Of a stretch of 64,000 bases of DNA, positions 44,764-57,305 are shown piece after piece (position 1 is the stretch's first letter; each line of letters begins with the position of its first letter). The notes under the pieces were generated by a model, which saw only the letters and a list, made by a program, of their open reading frames with translations, searched no databases and was not told where the DNA came from. A program made the position numbers and the translations under genes. Origin of the DNA: Ectocarpus siliculosus (lineage: Eukaryota; Sar; Phaeophyceae; Ectocarpales; Ectocarpaceae); contig FN649149.1 in assembly GCA_000310025.1 (NCBI GenBank), forward strand, positions 397,751 to 461,750, in the 5' to 3' direction.

Positions 44764-47700
44764 CTTTTTTTTTTTTTTTTTTTTGGGGTTGTCTTTTTGG
44801 CCCCCGTGTCCCGGGGGGGGGGGTCTTTTTTCCCCGGGGGCCGGGGGGCGGGGGGCTTTGTTTTTTTTTTTTTTTNNNNNNNNNNNNNNNNNNNNNNNNN
44901 NNNNNNNNNNNNNNNNNNNNNNNNNNNNNNNNNNNNNNNNNNNNNNNNNNNNNNNNNNNNNNNNNNNNNNNNNNNATAGAGAGGAGAGGCGGGGGGGGGG
45001 CCGGGGGCGTACTCTTATGTTTTGCATTAGCGGTTAGACTATTGACCACGCGTCCTCGAGAGGACGGAGCATTGTTCCCACAGGACCGATCACCGATGGC
45101 CAATCGTTCCTTCCTATTTTGCCAAAGGTGGCTCAAAAATGTCTTCCCTAGTATGTCTATCCTACCGATATCCCTTCCCGCCTTTTCAAACCACTTCCTA
45201 CTCCCCAGTGCAGCTACCGTCCTCTCCTCTCTATTCCATGCCTCAAACATCTCCCTGTACGTCCGGGGGGGGGGGGGCTGAACGGCACGCTTTTGTTTGA
45301 ACTTGCTTTTCCACCAGTGGTGGGCATGTCACGACGGCCGTGTCTTCTTGTTTGATTTGTGGCACTGCGTTGTTGACTATTTACGGCAAATCGTGTTGTT
45401 GTCTTCAAGAGTAGGGAAGAGGACGTACTGAAAAGAGGCGAACAGAGGATCTCAACATCAAGACAACAACAATGTTGACCGCCCTTACAACAGCACGCTG
45501 GGTGTTCGTTCTCCTCGTGAACCGCCAAACAGCTGTAAGTGCTCTTTGTGGCATCGTGTACTTTGGTGACTGTCCGCCGACAGCAGTGCATAGAGGCTGA
45601 CGGACTGCCGAGTGGTAATCCGTGCAGGAAGATCAGTCCGCACACCCCCAGATAATTTGGAGACTCTCAAACGACCCATCACATAATAAGGTGTGTGTCC
45701 CAGAGCGAGGGAAAATGGGAAAGAAGTTGAAAGCACAGGGGGCGCTGCCATGGGGCCAAATCGATCACCAGAGCCACCGTGACAACACTCATCGATGGAC
45801 TATGCACACGTATATCGTCGACACCAACACGAAACGGCTGCTTCGGGCCCTAAGGTTGTTTGCGATCGCTACCAACAGGACGTGTACAACCCGAAGACTA
45901 TTTCGATGTAGCGCTGTGTAGGCGCTAACGTGCCGACTGCTGTAAATTTATGTGGTAGGATGAGACGTGCCGAGGAATCAACACCACTAATTCCAACACA
46001 ACAACAGCATGGACGAAGAGAAAGGGTCGTCCGAAGAGGCGACAATTTGATAGGCGTTGGGATACATGAGCGATACAAGTAGTGACCGGCGGGGGCAAAC
46101 ATCAGTCGAGACACTCAAATTGTCTCCCTTTGGGAGATCTTGCAACTAGTATGGGCACCAAAGAGCAACATCCCCCCAGGGAATGCCGACAAAAAAAACT
46201 AAGGTAGATAGCGTACCTTTGGGGGGCGGTAGGCGTACGCGTAGACCCTGCCAGATCCCGGGTGTATCCAACGGTCCGTGAGTCGATCGATAATTATCTG
46301 TCTGGGCACGTCCAGGTTCATCACCATGTCCACTGGCAGGTGATCCTTGAGAGCTTTCGCCTGAGCTGTGGACCTACGGGCATCCATACAACCAACCGTT
46401 GTGGTGAGCACCGTTGTCCCAGTCAAAGCGAAATTTTTCCTCTTGAACAGAAAATATCTGTCACCCGTGTGGGGGGAGTCTGAACATCACAATGGTTGCC
46501 GAATGACAAGGTTTTGTCTGAGCAAAACGAAGAGGTACACTGATGTACAGGCATTTGTGCAACCAGGGGAAAAACAACAGAAAACGCACGGGGCCATCGG
46601 CGGTACCAAACTCTGTGTTGCGGGGGCTTGGCAACGTGAACATTCTCATCCCGGCATCAAGCGAGGCGACGCCTGCCGAGGGAGACAAGGGCCGCTGTCG
46701 AAAAAGCATAGCCTTCTCGGTCAGGTAGGGTTTCTCGCCAGCGGCACGACCGAGTACACGTCGAAAACAGAGCCAGCCGCAATCAAGACAAACGTCACCT
46801 CCCACCTTGGGAAGCCATCGAGAAGTATATGCTTTCCGCGGCCCTTGGCTCGCTCGACCGCAGCCATGAGCACCTCGAAAATGATCTCATCAGGGACGAA
46901 CTTCCCCTGGTCCATGAACTCCTTGGCCGTCTTACCCGTCTCCGAGCCGGCCTGGATCTCATCGCGAAGCAGGTCCCCCGTGCTAATGTGGGCGAAGTGG
47001 AAGTCTCGTAAGATCTTCCCCGATATCGTGCCCTTTCCACTCCCTGTGCATAATTGCGTGATGGCCGTGTAACATGGAGAGAGAAAAGATTCGAAACGGC
47101 AGTCCAGATGGTTGAGAGGGATGTTCAACAAAGAGTCAACTCGGGAGCAAACGAGTGTGGTCTTGATTCTGTCCATGACGTGGGTGTTCTGACGCGTCCA
47201 ACGTGGTGTAAACGAGAACAACACACGGAAAAGAGAGCTGCAGCTCCAGGTTGAACATTTGACCGAATACCGGAGAGTACACCTTGAACAGGAAATCATT
47301 GAAAAGGAAGAATCAACCCCGATACCAATGTGGCTCACCACACTGCCAACCGCGAAGAGCCCCAACAGGTACAACTGCTGTAGGTCGCAGCAGGGACGTC
47401 TAAACGGAAGCACCTTTTGCTATCATTTGGGCTTGCGTCAGGGATGGGGCGTGGACGTGTAGCTTGGCTGGGCTCGTTTCTAGGTGAAGTTTCTTCGCCC
47501 ATTACAATGCCTCCCCCTACCCGTCAATGTACGTATCGGAAAGCGATAACGGTACATCGGCAGAGTTGAAGTCAAGCTCGTTCTTTGGTGTTGTTGGACG
47601 CTCCGAATCAACAAGTACTACATGGTAAACGCCAAGGCTTGAGCCCCCCGCAGAGTAGCAGCCACCGGTGCGATTGCTGCTGTCGGCGGTGACATCGTGT

Positions 47701-48033
47701 TCGATGTGGCACACGCGTACGCCGGTGCTTCGCTGCTCTCTGGCACAAAAAGGTTGCCCCGTGTCGGCCAAATTAGTTCCGATACACGCTGGTCTTGCTC
47801 ACGAAAACCACCAGCGTGTAGCAACCTCTGCCAGCAGACAACCCCGCACAGATAGACGCCTGGTTCGACTCAAACACAGCTCAAGCATTCGACCGACCTG
47901 GAGCTCCCATTATGACCGCTGCCATCTTCTTTATGCCTCTTGTCTGCGGATGCTGATGCTGATGTCGCTGTCTGAACGGGCTGCCTCGAATGCCAACTAG
48001 CCGGAAGGCGCCACGCGGAACCGTCAGCACCAT
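43684..48033 (-). CDS. Adenylate kinase, AK3-like (mitochondrial type), 255 aa
   Basis: Five exons, 48033-47898, 47043-46806, 46373-46217, 44586-44524 and 43857-43684, join in phases 1, 2, 0 and 0. The exon 1/2 junction builds the P-loop GAPGSGKGT (43-51). Exon 2 has the NMP-binding segment (HISTGDLLRDEI) and HILLDGFPR; exon 3 has RWIHPGSGRVY; exon 4 is the lid (DDVTGEKLVRRDDDQPE); exon 5 has LHSFSGEQSD. The lid lacks zinc-binding cysteines. The lid and FSGE region resemble AK3 (GTP:AMP phosphotransferase) more than AK2. Residues 1-36 are rich in Arg and lack acidic residues, as in a mitochondrial presequence. It interconverts NTP + AMP and NDP + ADP. The ATG at 48033 is the first in frame after a stop-limited region. 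The gap at 44876-44975 lies in intron 3. Confidence 0.92.
44734..44784. repeat. G30 run followed by T20 run
   Basis: Thirty G, one C and about twenty T precede further G- and T-runs up to the gap at 44876. Pure runs of this length beside a gap are often assembly or sequencing artefacts, so base accuracy here is low. Confidence 0.9.
44876..44975. other. Assembly gap, 100 N
   Basis: One hundred N lie within intron 3 of the adenylate kinase gene, flanked by homopolymer runs. Confidence 0.99.
44990..45285. repeat. G-run-bounded dispersed repeat, copy 2
   Basis: It begins after a G-run with GGGGGCGTACTC and GTTTTGCATTAG, then ATTGACCACGCGTC and the CGTCCTCGAGAGGACG hairpin. It ends at a second G-run near 45266. 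The order matches copies at about 4631 and 63061. Confidence 0.6.
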
Positions 48034-49461
48034 GGTCGGTCTTATGCGAGGGGTTAATAGGCTTGGCAACCTACCCTAGCCCTTGCAAACTCGCCGCGAG
48101 GGACGGGGGGAGAGGGAGGCAGAGGGAGGGTCACTGGGTTAGGTGTGCGTGTGCGTGCGAGATGCTTCTTCGCTGTCGAGCTCTTGTCGAGATGTCGATG
48201 CGGCGGAATATCGCAGCAGTGTACCACGAAAGGGTACGGGCAGGTGGGCGAACCGCGAACCGCCGATTCTCAGAATTTGAGCCACGGCTCGTCGGCTCGT
48301 CGGCCTCTTCGGCGCTTCGGCGTGTAATAATAATATTCCAAGAAAACATGCATACAATCACTGAAAGACTACCCGTTCGACATAATACCCCAGTGGAAGG
48401 GGTGTGTCGGAGTTTTTGCAGTGAATGGGGAAATGAACCTATACCTGCCGTATACTGCTGTTGTTGCTGCTGTTGTTTATAATGTAGCCCGTACACCTCT
48501 TTTAGGCATACCTTTTTCCGTCACTGGAATATGGCAGAGTTCCGATAAGGATCTACTTGTAGGCTACTGTAACCTGGTCCAGGTTTTTGGTACACGATTT
48601 CATCATGAAGGAATGTTCGAGGCAACGAGGCAGAAGCCTGTGTACGAAAACCTGTGTACTACTAACATCAGATATTAGCAGACCAACACGTTGCCTGCGC
48701 ACACAGCGTCTTGGCGAGCAGTGCAAAAGACCGTTGTGTCGCCGTGTCGCCCGGGTAATAGTAGTGCGCGCGTGCAACGCCGCCGATCCACCCAAAAGTT
48801 ACACTTACTTGTAGCAGACAACACGAAGTACGAAGTACACTTCGACCGACCGAAAGTTTAACATGACCTGCTACGTTTCTCCGGGCCGCAAGGAGGCCGA
48901 TACAGATGCCTTCGAGTTGACTGCCATGTGTGTGCAGTACCTGACATCATACGACCTACTACCTGTACCACACACACACACACTGGTTACACGTGTCTGT
49001 TATGTACATCAGCGATTGGGACTAGGCAGACGACCACGTGGTGTGACTGCCCGCCTCGTGGTAATACTCCCCTGGTTGTTGCGTATTCAGAGCGTCTTTT
49101 AGTTATGCAACGCACATGATGATTGGCGGCGCACGATACTACGCACAATGAATGATCGAAATGAAGAATATTACCGATATGTTCGGCAGAGCCAGAGCCA
49201 CCTGATAAAGGCAACAAACCGTTCGTCATCAGCCTCGAATCCACTGGTCCAGTGTGACGTCAAGCCCACGCAAAGCCCGTAGGCATGGGGGGCAGGCCAA
49301 AGGTAAGAGGCTTGCCTCTAACATGATGTGTTGTACTTATCATGGATCAAGACGATAAGCAAGGGTTTGAGAACGACCTATAAAACAGCAAAACGCACGC
49401 TGTAAGCAGGTTGTGTCGTAGGTCCTCCCTCCCATGCGTTTCAAAGATCACGCTTAATTGG
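48034..49461. other. Adenylate kinase upstream region, no gene seen
   Basis: The 1.4 kb lies between the start of adenylate kinase and the stop of the next minus-strand gene. Confidence 0.5.
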
Positions 49462-52400
49462 TCACGGTCCTTTCCCATAAATGTCACAGAGCAGCCAGCC
49501 CACAACGCATAGAAACACAACAAATATGTCAGCATGGTAAGCAATAACAACATCAACTAACCACATCACGACACCTCCAGAAAACACGATCACTGCATGC
49601 ATGTGTGAAGACTCAATAATCTCATACAATCTCGCCGCAATGCGCTTTGAGGTACGCACAACGACGGCGGGTAAATTCAAGGGTTCTTCAAAACCCTGTT
49701 GCCACGTCCGCCTCAGTAAAGTTGACGCCATACAGTAGTTGTATCAAACAGCCACATAGACTAACCCATCTGTCTGGAAAACTAGGGCAAACGTTTCCCA
49801 ACAACAATTTTTCACTCGATACACCCGCCTCACAAACAGAAAATAAGAATAGAAGGAGGGTTCAGCATGAAAAGGCGTGGACAGGTAGAAAGCTCACCTG
49901 GCACCACCTAAAACCTAATTGCGCTGCGTCACCTTTCCTCTCTATTGTAGAAACAGTGCAACAGCATCAATGGCATCTCATGTACAAGAGGAATATACAC
50001 CAGGATTCGGGTGGGGGAGGGAGGGGGGTGGGGGCTTCCGCCTCGGCTATTTCCTCCTCGCTCCATTATCCTTGAGAAAGACAAGTGCGAAAACGCCCGG
50101 ACAGATAAACGTCTCGCAACAAAACTATACACATCAACGAAAACCAAAATTGAGGCCAGATCGCACGCAATTTCACGCTGAAACACAAGCCATGCCACAC
50201 TTAATGACAACAAGCCCGTGCACCGCAACACAGGACTGGATGCATGGAAACGGGGTAACACCCGGTTTCGGAACTCTCAAGCACGGTCGTGTCCGCAATG
50301 CGAGGCCACGCCCCCACTCTCTTGCTTGTTGACAGCTTGAAAATGACGGAGGAGGTCCTAGTCATGGTGTTGGGAGCTCGATCGTCCTTTTGCGCACCGG
50401 TGTTGAGCGCGGGAAATCACTCCGAGTCCGTCAAGCTTCGGTCACACTGACGAGAACAAAAGAAGAACGACGAGAAGACACAAAATTAGATTATGTCAGG
50501 GCGTTGCTGGGGTAAGGATGAGACATGTCTGGAATATACCCACATTCGCTCCTAGTACAAAGGCCTCGCGTTCAGGTGATTTTCTTTCAAGCACTTTGAT
50601 CCAAAGCTGTTTTCAGATTTCTGACGCCCGTTACACAGGAGACTACAAAAAACAGGGGGGTCGAAACGTTTTCAATTTTGTACACCATACGGGTCTGGGT
50701 GTATCGTTGTGCCAATTCGTGTTTGTTTTCTCCAAATCTCACCGATTCGGTGGAGAGAAAATTGTTACGCAAGCATGCGCTCCCGACGTCCTGGTAATGC
50801 TGAAGAACGTTCGGTCTCCGGGCAAGGTACAAACCCATTGCCTGTGGATGTTCAAACGGAAGGCCCAGGGGGGGTAGGTTTACGGGAGGATAAATTAGCA
50901 GAGGTGGTCGCTTGAACGTTTTTTTTACATTGAAAAATCGTCGAGTATATAAAAGCATCGCGAGACACAGATCAGCGCGAACTCCTACTCATCCACCCTT
51001 CTTCCAAAAGAAAATTCGGGTCACCTCACGGTGGTATCTACACGAGACGGGAGGAGCACGATTCGGTATCACAAGCACTATTCTTACCTCTGCCACCTCG
51101 CCGAAAGGATCTCTGTCGAGAACGGTCCAGATATCCCCCTCATCGGTCATCAGGGCAATGCTTGAGGTAACCTCGAGGAGCGAGGACACACACTCCTCCC
51201 ACTCGGCCTCTTCGTCGGGAGTGGGGGATGGAGAGCGTGACCAGTAGGGCTTGAGAGATTGCGCCAGCTTGGGCAGGCTGTGCTGGTGGGCGAAATTGTT
51301 GGCCATGTCGGGCGCACCCTTGATGAGGATGTGCACGTACCTGTTGGGCAGGGAGAGAGAGGCAGGGAGAGGGAGGCACAAGTGAGGGGGGGGGGCAAGG
51401 ACCAACGGCCTGGCGGGACACCACAGCAGTGCTGCCTGCAACGAAAATGGAGCCCTGAAAAGAACTCCAGCACAAAATGCGCACACGTAGGCTAGATTCT
51501 ATCCTAACAGGCTGGGTGCTGCCCGATAACTCTACCGAAGAAAACAATCCTTGCGTTGCTTCAGGAATGTTGCTGTGATCTTTCATGGCCAAGAGCGCAA
51601 TATCACTATCTGATCATCGACATGCGCGTACTCACCCTACTGCCAAAACCACCCGGCAGGCGTCGAAAGACACGCCAAGGGTGTGCTTGGACCCCGCCAC
51701 GGTCCTAGCAAGCTCATAAGCCTTCTCGAGGAACGAGGTGTCCCCATCGCTAGCAGCGTAGCCGTGCAGCGCTGCAACAGCGCCTTGGAGAGCCGGATGA
51801 TCGAACTCTTCCAGCGGGTTCGTATCGCTCCTGGTTTCGGTAGGTTGAGTTTAGAAGAATGTCAGTCGATGTTGGCACCGGCATGTCTGCGCTTTTCGGA
51901 TACAAGAAGGGCCATCAGTTGCAAGAGCCAGCGGCGCAAAACGCAAGACAAGACAAAGCGTTCATGTTCAAGAATTCGGTCGTCTCAGCTCCCTCCAGAC
52001 TCAGTTTTCTTGGATAGGTCAGAGGCCTAAGGCCAAGAGTGACTCAGAAGTTCTAGTTGCAACTCCATCAAGTTGTCGTTCCACGTGTCACTGCGTGGTG
52101 TACTGTAGTCTAGACCAAAGATACAACACTTGCTGAGGACGAGCCATCAGCGGCAGGAGTCAGCGGCGAAAAATGAAAGACCAGACAAACGTTCGTGTTC
52201 AACAACCTGCAATGCGGTTGTCTTCTCTCCGGTCGTCTGAGCGCCCCCCAGAATCAGTTTTCATGAGCAGTTCAGAGGCCTACAGCCAACAGTGACTCAG
52301 AATAGGTCAAGTTGACACATATGCATCAAGGGGTTGGCCCAATTTTTGTCACTGCGCTAATTTATGTACAGGAGCCTAGGCCAAAAGAGCGCTAGTAGTT

Positions 52401-53201
52401 GAGACCGAACATGGCAGAGTCTACACAACTTCCTAGAGGCTACGAAAGGCACCAATGCACGTATCGCATGGTCGGGGAAACCAACCCTCAGTCTGCAGCT
52501 GGCTGTAAAACTCACCGTTCATTGCAGAACTGCTGTTGTTGCTGTCGGATAGATGAGGAGCGTTGTTCGAGCTGCAGCAGCAGGGTGTCGTCGATAGAGT
52601 TGACAGTTCTAGCGCCCGCCCCCAACCGGTGTCGGTCCTCGAACACTAAGCCATCATCTCCTTCTTCCCACGAAGCGACGGAGGACTCATCCGAGCTGCC
52701 GAAACTAGCAGGGCGGGAGTCAACTATCATCGCTGAGGTGGAGTTGGTGGTCGTCGTGGATGAATAGGATGCCGTCGTATGTGAGAGGTCGTGCTCGAGA
52801 GATGCTCCTTTCCCTGCTGCTGTTGTTGGGGCAATGCTGTCGCCGGAGTTACGCAGGGCGTGTTGGAGGGAAACAGTTTTTCTGTGGATCGGCGATCCTG
52901 GCGAGCCGCTGGTGCTGCTGTGCGAGCTCTCAGGGGTGTCCTCGAGAAGCTTGAGCGCGAGCCGCGCAGTCAAATGCTTCCGGGGTTGCCGTTGTTCGCC
53001 GTCGTAAATCATGAGTACGTTGCTGCTGCTGCTGCTGCTGCTGCTGCTAGATGGTGCTTCGGGAGACGACAGGAGGAGCAAGACTGTCGTGCGCGTGTGG
53101 GTGTGGGTGGTGTCAGTGGCTCGGCGTTGTGGTGAGGTACGGATGTGCGGATGCACCCTGCTCAGAAAACGAACGGGTGACTCAACAGGCCGACACGTCA
53201 C
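49462..53201 (-). CDS. Unrecognised Ser-rich protein with a C-terminal membrane exon
   Basis: Four exons join in phase: 53201-52516, 51830-51636, 51340-51088 and 49695-49462. They give 455 residues from the first in-frame Met, or 392 from the Met at 53012. Exon 1 is low-complexity and polar (Ser10 run, Thr-rich, RQQQQQF). Exons 2 and 3 have ordered sequence, e.g. DTSFLEKAYELARTVAGSKH, YVHILIKGAPDMANNF, EWEECVSSLLEVTSSIALMT and DIWTVLDRDPFGEVAE. Exon 4 has two hydrophobic stretches (AVIVFSGGVVMWLVDVVIA and IFVVFLCVVGWLLC). Joins 1-2 and 2-3 are convincing; exon 4 joins in phase but 1.4 kb away, so it may belong to something else. No family was recognised. It is divergently arranged, 215 bp from the thiolase gene. 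Confidence 0.5.
51912..52300. repeat. Imperfect tandem duplication, about 235-bp spacing
   Basis: Blocks GCCATCAG, GCCAGCGGCG, GACAAAGCGTTC, CGGTCGTCT, CAGTTTTC, GTCAGAGGCCT and GTGACTCAGAA at 51912-52051 recur in the same order at 52146-52300 with about 20% divergence. It lies in an intron of the Ser-rich protein gene. Confidence 0.75.
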
Positions 53202-53416
53202 TGCCGACGGACTGTCATCCAGTTTAAAGTAACCAATGAGCCGGCCGCGCCCGCCAGGAGCCCCAGGAACAGCCCCCCAGAATTTTCACGGAGCCTCTAA
53301 CTCCACCCGGCGCGTCGCCGCAACAAGCTGCTTGCTTGTTCAATGTTGGCTTGAACGAACTCTGCGCTGTGGAAGTTGTGGCTGAAAGCCTGCATCTCGC
53401 GTGTCGGAGATTAGCA
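53202..53416. promoter_or_regulatory. Divergent promoter region, about 215 bp
   Basis: This is the space between the start of the Ser-rich protein gene (minus) and the thiolase start codon (plus). If the Ser-rich protein begins at 53012 the space is 404 bp. Confidence 0.4.
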
Positions 53417-56400
53417 ATGGTCATCCGCCCGACCTACGGTGCTCGGCTTCGGCAGGTGCTGCGTCGGACTTCTCCTGGCGCCACTGGAGGTGTCCAACGT
53501 CCGCAGTCAACGGTGGGTCCAACTTGCAAGCAGTACACCCGATGATATGTGTGCCCCTACCGTCTCCGACAACCTGTATGCGGCATGCCTACATCCCACA
53601 CTGTAGCGCACTTGCAGGCTTCTGCTGCCTGTCACACACGATCTACCCATGCCCCCCTGAAGCATGCGAGAAACTGACGGGTTTTTGGTTGAGGATGGTG
53701 CGTGCTGGCTCACGCAGCTTCAAGTGAAGATAAAGTTTGGTCTGGCAACTGGCAACACAGCAGTCACCAGCACGGATCGAAACTCTCGAAGCATCTCGCT
53801 CTTGTACCACAGTACAACCTCAAGTTTCCAGCTCTCCGCACCTGCCCAGGAGGTGCTTTGAGTCGAGCAATATCACGATATCACGGGTGGATCTACCCGT
53901 TGAAGTCGCCGGGTGTGAGCAACTGGATTGTTGCAGACCCTCCGCTTATACTGTCTGCTGTTTTTCTTTTACCCCATAATCTTTTGTGGACGGCTCAGAG
54001 ACTGCAAGGTACTGCTGTATGTAGTGGCCCCTGTTTTTAATGGCCGCTAGCGCCAAATAATTCGGTCGGCCTGATGCCGGGCACTCAGCACAGTTCAGAG
54101 TATATGGGACAACTTGAAACTCGAATAATATCGAACATTCCATGCGTGTCGCGCGATTTCACCAGAGGGTCTTTCAGAAAGGCTGACCGGCATTATGTGT
54201 ACCTTGCGGCGCACCAAACGTTTTCTCCCATGTCTTCGATCAATCATCAGTGCTATCCGCACCCGATGGTGACCCCTCCCCCCGCCGGCCGGTTCCCTCC
54301 CTCAAAGAACCACCATCGACTCGCGGCGTGTTGAATTTCAGGATGCCGTCATTGTCAGCATGGCCCGCACGCCCATCGGCAATTTGGGGGGGGGAATTTC
54401 CGCGCTTTGGGGCCCAAAGTTGGGCGCTATTCCCTTCCGGGAAGCTGTGGCCAGAGCGGAAGGTATTACGCCCAGTAGTTTTTGTTAAATTTAGACGGGA
54501 ATCGTGCCTATTTCCAGGGAGGGGGGAGTTTCCCCTGCCCCCCCCCCCCCGCCACCGCGGCTCAAAAACAGCACACGATGGGGTAATCTAGGGTGTTCTG
54601 CAGCGGGAATGCTTAAGCACGTGTGTCGAGTACTTGATGGCAGACTCCGCTTGGCGTGGAGGTCATTGTTGATTCATGGAAACGAAACTAGCCCCGGGTG
54701 GTTCAAAATGTCTGTGTTCGCATGCTCGCGCCGTGATCGCGATACGCTCTCTACCCAGGGCTACAGCCCGCTCTCGTCGAGGAGGTGTTCATGGGTAACG
54801 TGGTCAGCGCAGGGGCGGGCCAGGCGCCAGCGAGGCAGGCGGCAATCTACGCAGGCAAGCAGCAAGCCCGTGCAGGCTGCCATGTTGTTGTTGGTGGTGG
54901 TGGTGATGTTTGTACACAGGATTGGGATCTTTCATTGTTTTGACAGAGTTTTGCTAGAAATAATCATGTTCTCACCCCCCCCCTTACCTGTCGAATCATG
55001 CCTTTTCTCCGCAGGGCTCCCCGAGTCCGTCCCGTGCACAACGATCAACAAGGTGGGTGCTGCTCGTTGTGGTGGTTGTTCTTTGCATCGACGATACCAC
55101 CGCCGCCGCTGTGTAGTAGTACGGTGGTGCGGACAGGACACGAAAACTACATCGGGACACAGCGGTAGCGCTTGGGGCGAGGCAGCAGCTCAGCGGTGTA
55201 CCTTTTGGACCTAAGCATGGCATTGCTTGTCGTTGTCCCAAAGAATGCTGACCGCACCTGTCATTGCACTGAGCAAGGAGGGCCAGAGACACACCCACAT
55301 GTATAGCTCCTTCCATACTAAAAGGGAGCGAACCAAGCAGGCTAAACGTAGACCCTGCCGTGCTTGTCGCACACGCCTACCGCGTGGCTAACGATCAACA
55401 ACCAGGTCTGCGCGTCCGGTATGAAGTCGGTGATGCTGGCTGCGCAGAGCCTCTCGCTGGGTCACCGAGGGGTGATGGTCGCGGGAGGTTTCGAGAGCAT
55501 GTCGAACGTGCCGTACTACCTTCCCCAGGCGAGGGGCGGTCTTCGCCTCGGTAACGGTACCGTCGTCGACGGTGAGTCTCTCTCTGTCTCTGTCTCTGTC
55601 TGTGTGTGTCTGTCTCTTTCCAATGACTCTGTCTCTGTCTGCCTCTTTCCAATGACTCTGTCTCTGTCTGCCTCTATCTCTCTGTGAGTGTCTCTCTTTC
55701 TGACTCTCTCTTGTTGAGTCATGAGGGAAGGACTTCCCTTCCCTAGAAGGGGTCCCGTAGAATATTTTTGCAGTTTGTTGCAGTTAGGGTTGGTTACATT
55801 ACACCAGTCGAACCAAAACGCCGGCAGAGAGACAGTGTTGTAGAAACCAGTTGCGCGAGAGGTCCAAAAGGCTTTTGACGTGGCGCCGTACCGTACGAGT
55901 TGACGCGAGAAGTCGCAGCGCCTGGTAAGATGATTTTCATGCCCTCGAGGGGGTGAGCAGGTCACCACGTGGAAAATTCCCGGAAATTTCTTTTGTTCCC
56001 CGCCGACGGGACGAACCCTTCGTAACAACTCAACGGCTCCAGGAACCACACCGCGGCCACCATGACCACGAACGCTCCATCCTCGGTTTCGTCTGCCACA
56101 CCTGCTTATTTTTTTTTCCTCTGACGATGTTGCCATACATTTTCCACAACGGGCTGCGGGACGTGTATCTTGGCTTCACGTATCTGAAACAGCTACACTC
56201 CCGAACCTGCAAGATAGGTATCATCCATGACGGGCTGTGGGACGTTTACAACGACCACCACATGGGCATCTGCGCCGAGAAGTGCTCGTCTGCCTACGGC
56301 ATCAGCAGAGAGGCCCAGGATGAGCACGCCACTGAGAGCTACCAGCGGGCGGCCTTGGCTTGGGAGAAGGTTTGGAAAGTCGTTTGGGGTGTGTTGGGTG

Positions 56401-57274
56401 CAGCGGACTGCAACCGTAGTCTCCCGAATAGGGTCTTGGTGTCGTGTGGCGTGGGCAAGCGCAACCAGCGGCAGATAGAGAAGCAAGGCCAAGGCGATCG
56501 CCCGGTTCCCTGCTGTTCTTCCAATTTTGTGGGGTGTGTTGTGTTGGGTTGGTGACTTTGCTCTCTTGGCTGTTGGTTGTCTGGCGTGTTGTGTCGCCAA
56601 GTTCCAGGTGATAACGTGCCCACCCACCTCTCTCTCTCCCCCCCTCCTCTCCTCCCCTCTTCTCTGTTTCTGTCTGTCTGTTTGTCTGTCTGCCTCTCTC
56701 TCTGTCTCTCTCCATCCCTCTCTCTCTCTTGTCCGGCTTGTCTTTCCCCGTGCGCTGTGTATGTCGCTTCTCTCACACATTCAACACCATCACCAACCAA
56801 TACATGACGAAAAACAACCACAATAAACAACAGGGACGCTTTGACGAGGAGACGACACCTGTGGAAATCTCTTCTAGGAGAGGCTCGCCGACGACCATCA
56901 CCAAGGACGAGGAGTACACAAATGTGAGCATCAGAGGATACAACCCTGTCGATTTACTATATTAGTATCCTACCAACACGTCGGGGGACTGTTGCAAACG
57001 CGGTATGACCTCTCCTTGTCTTTACCGTCAATCTTCATCTTCTCGCGTGTTGAGGAGCACTGGCCGACTCTTTTTTCCGTCGACGTTTGTTTCGGCAACG
57101 TGTACATGTATGCACGTATGTCAATCGAAAACAGATCGACCTCGGCAAGCTGAAAGGCTTGCGGCCTGCGTTTGAGCGAGAAGAGGGCACAGTGACTGCG
57201 GCCAATGCTAGCAGCCTCAACGACGGGGCGGCCGCGCTTGTGCTCATGAGCACCGCAAGGTACTATACCCTTGG

Positions 57275-57305
<31 letters not shown>

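Noticed and set aside
44653-45037. Gly/Phe- and Lys/Pro-rich frames around the gap
   Set aside because: They arise from G- and T-homopolymer runs and N bases.
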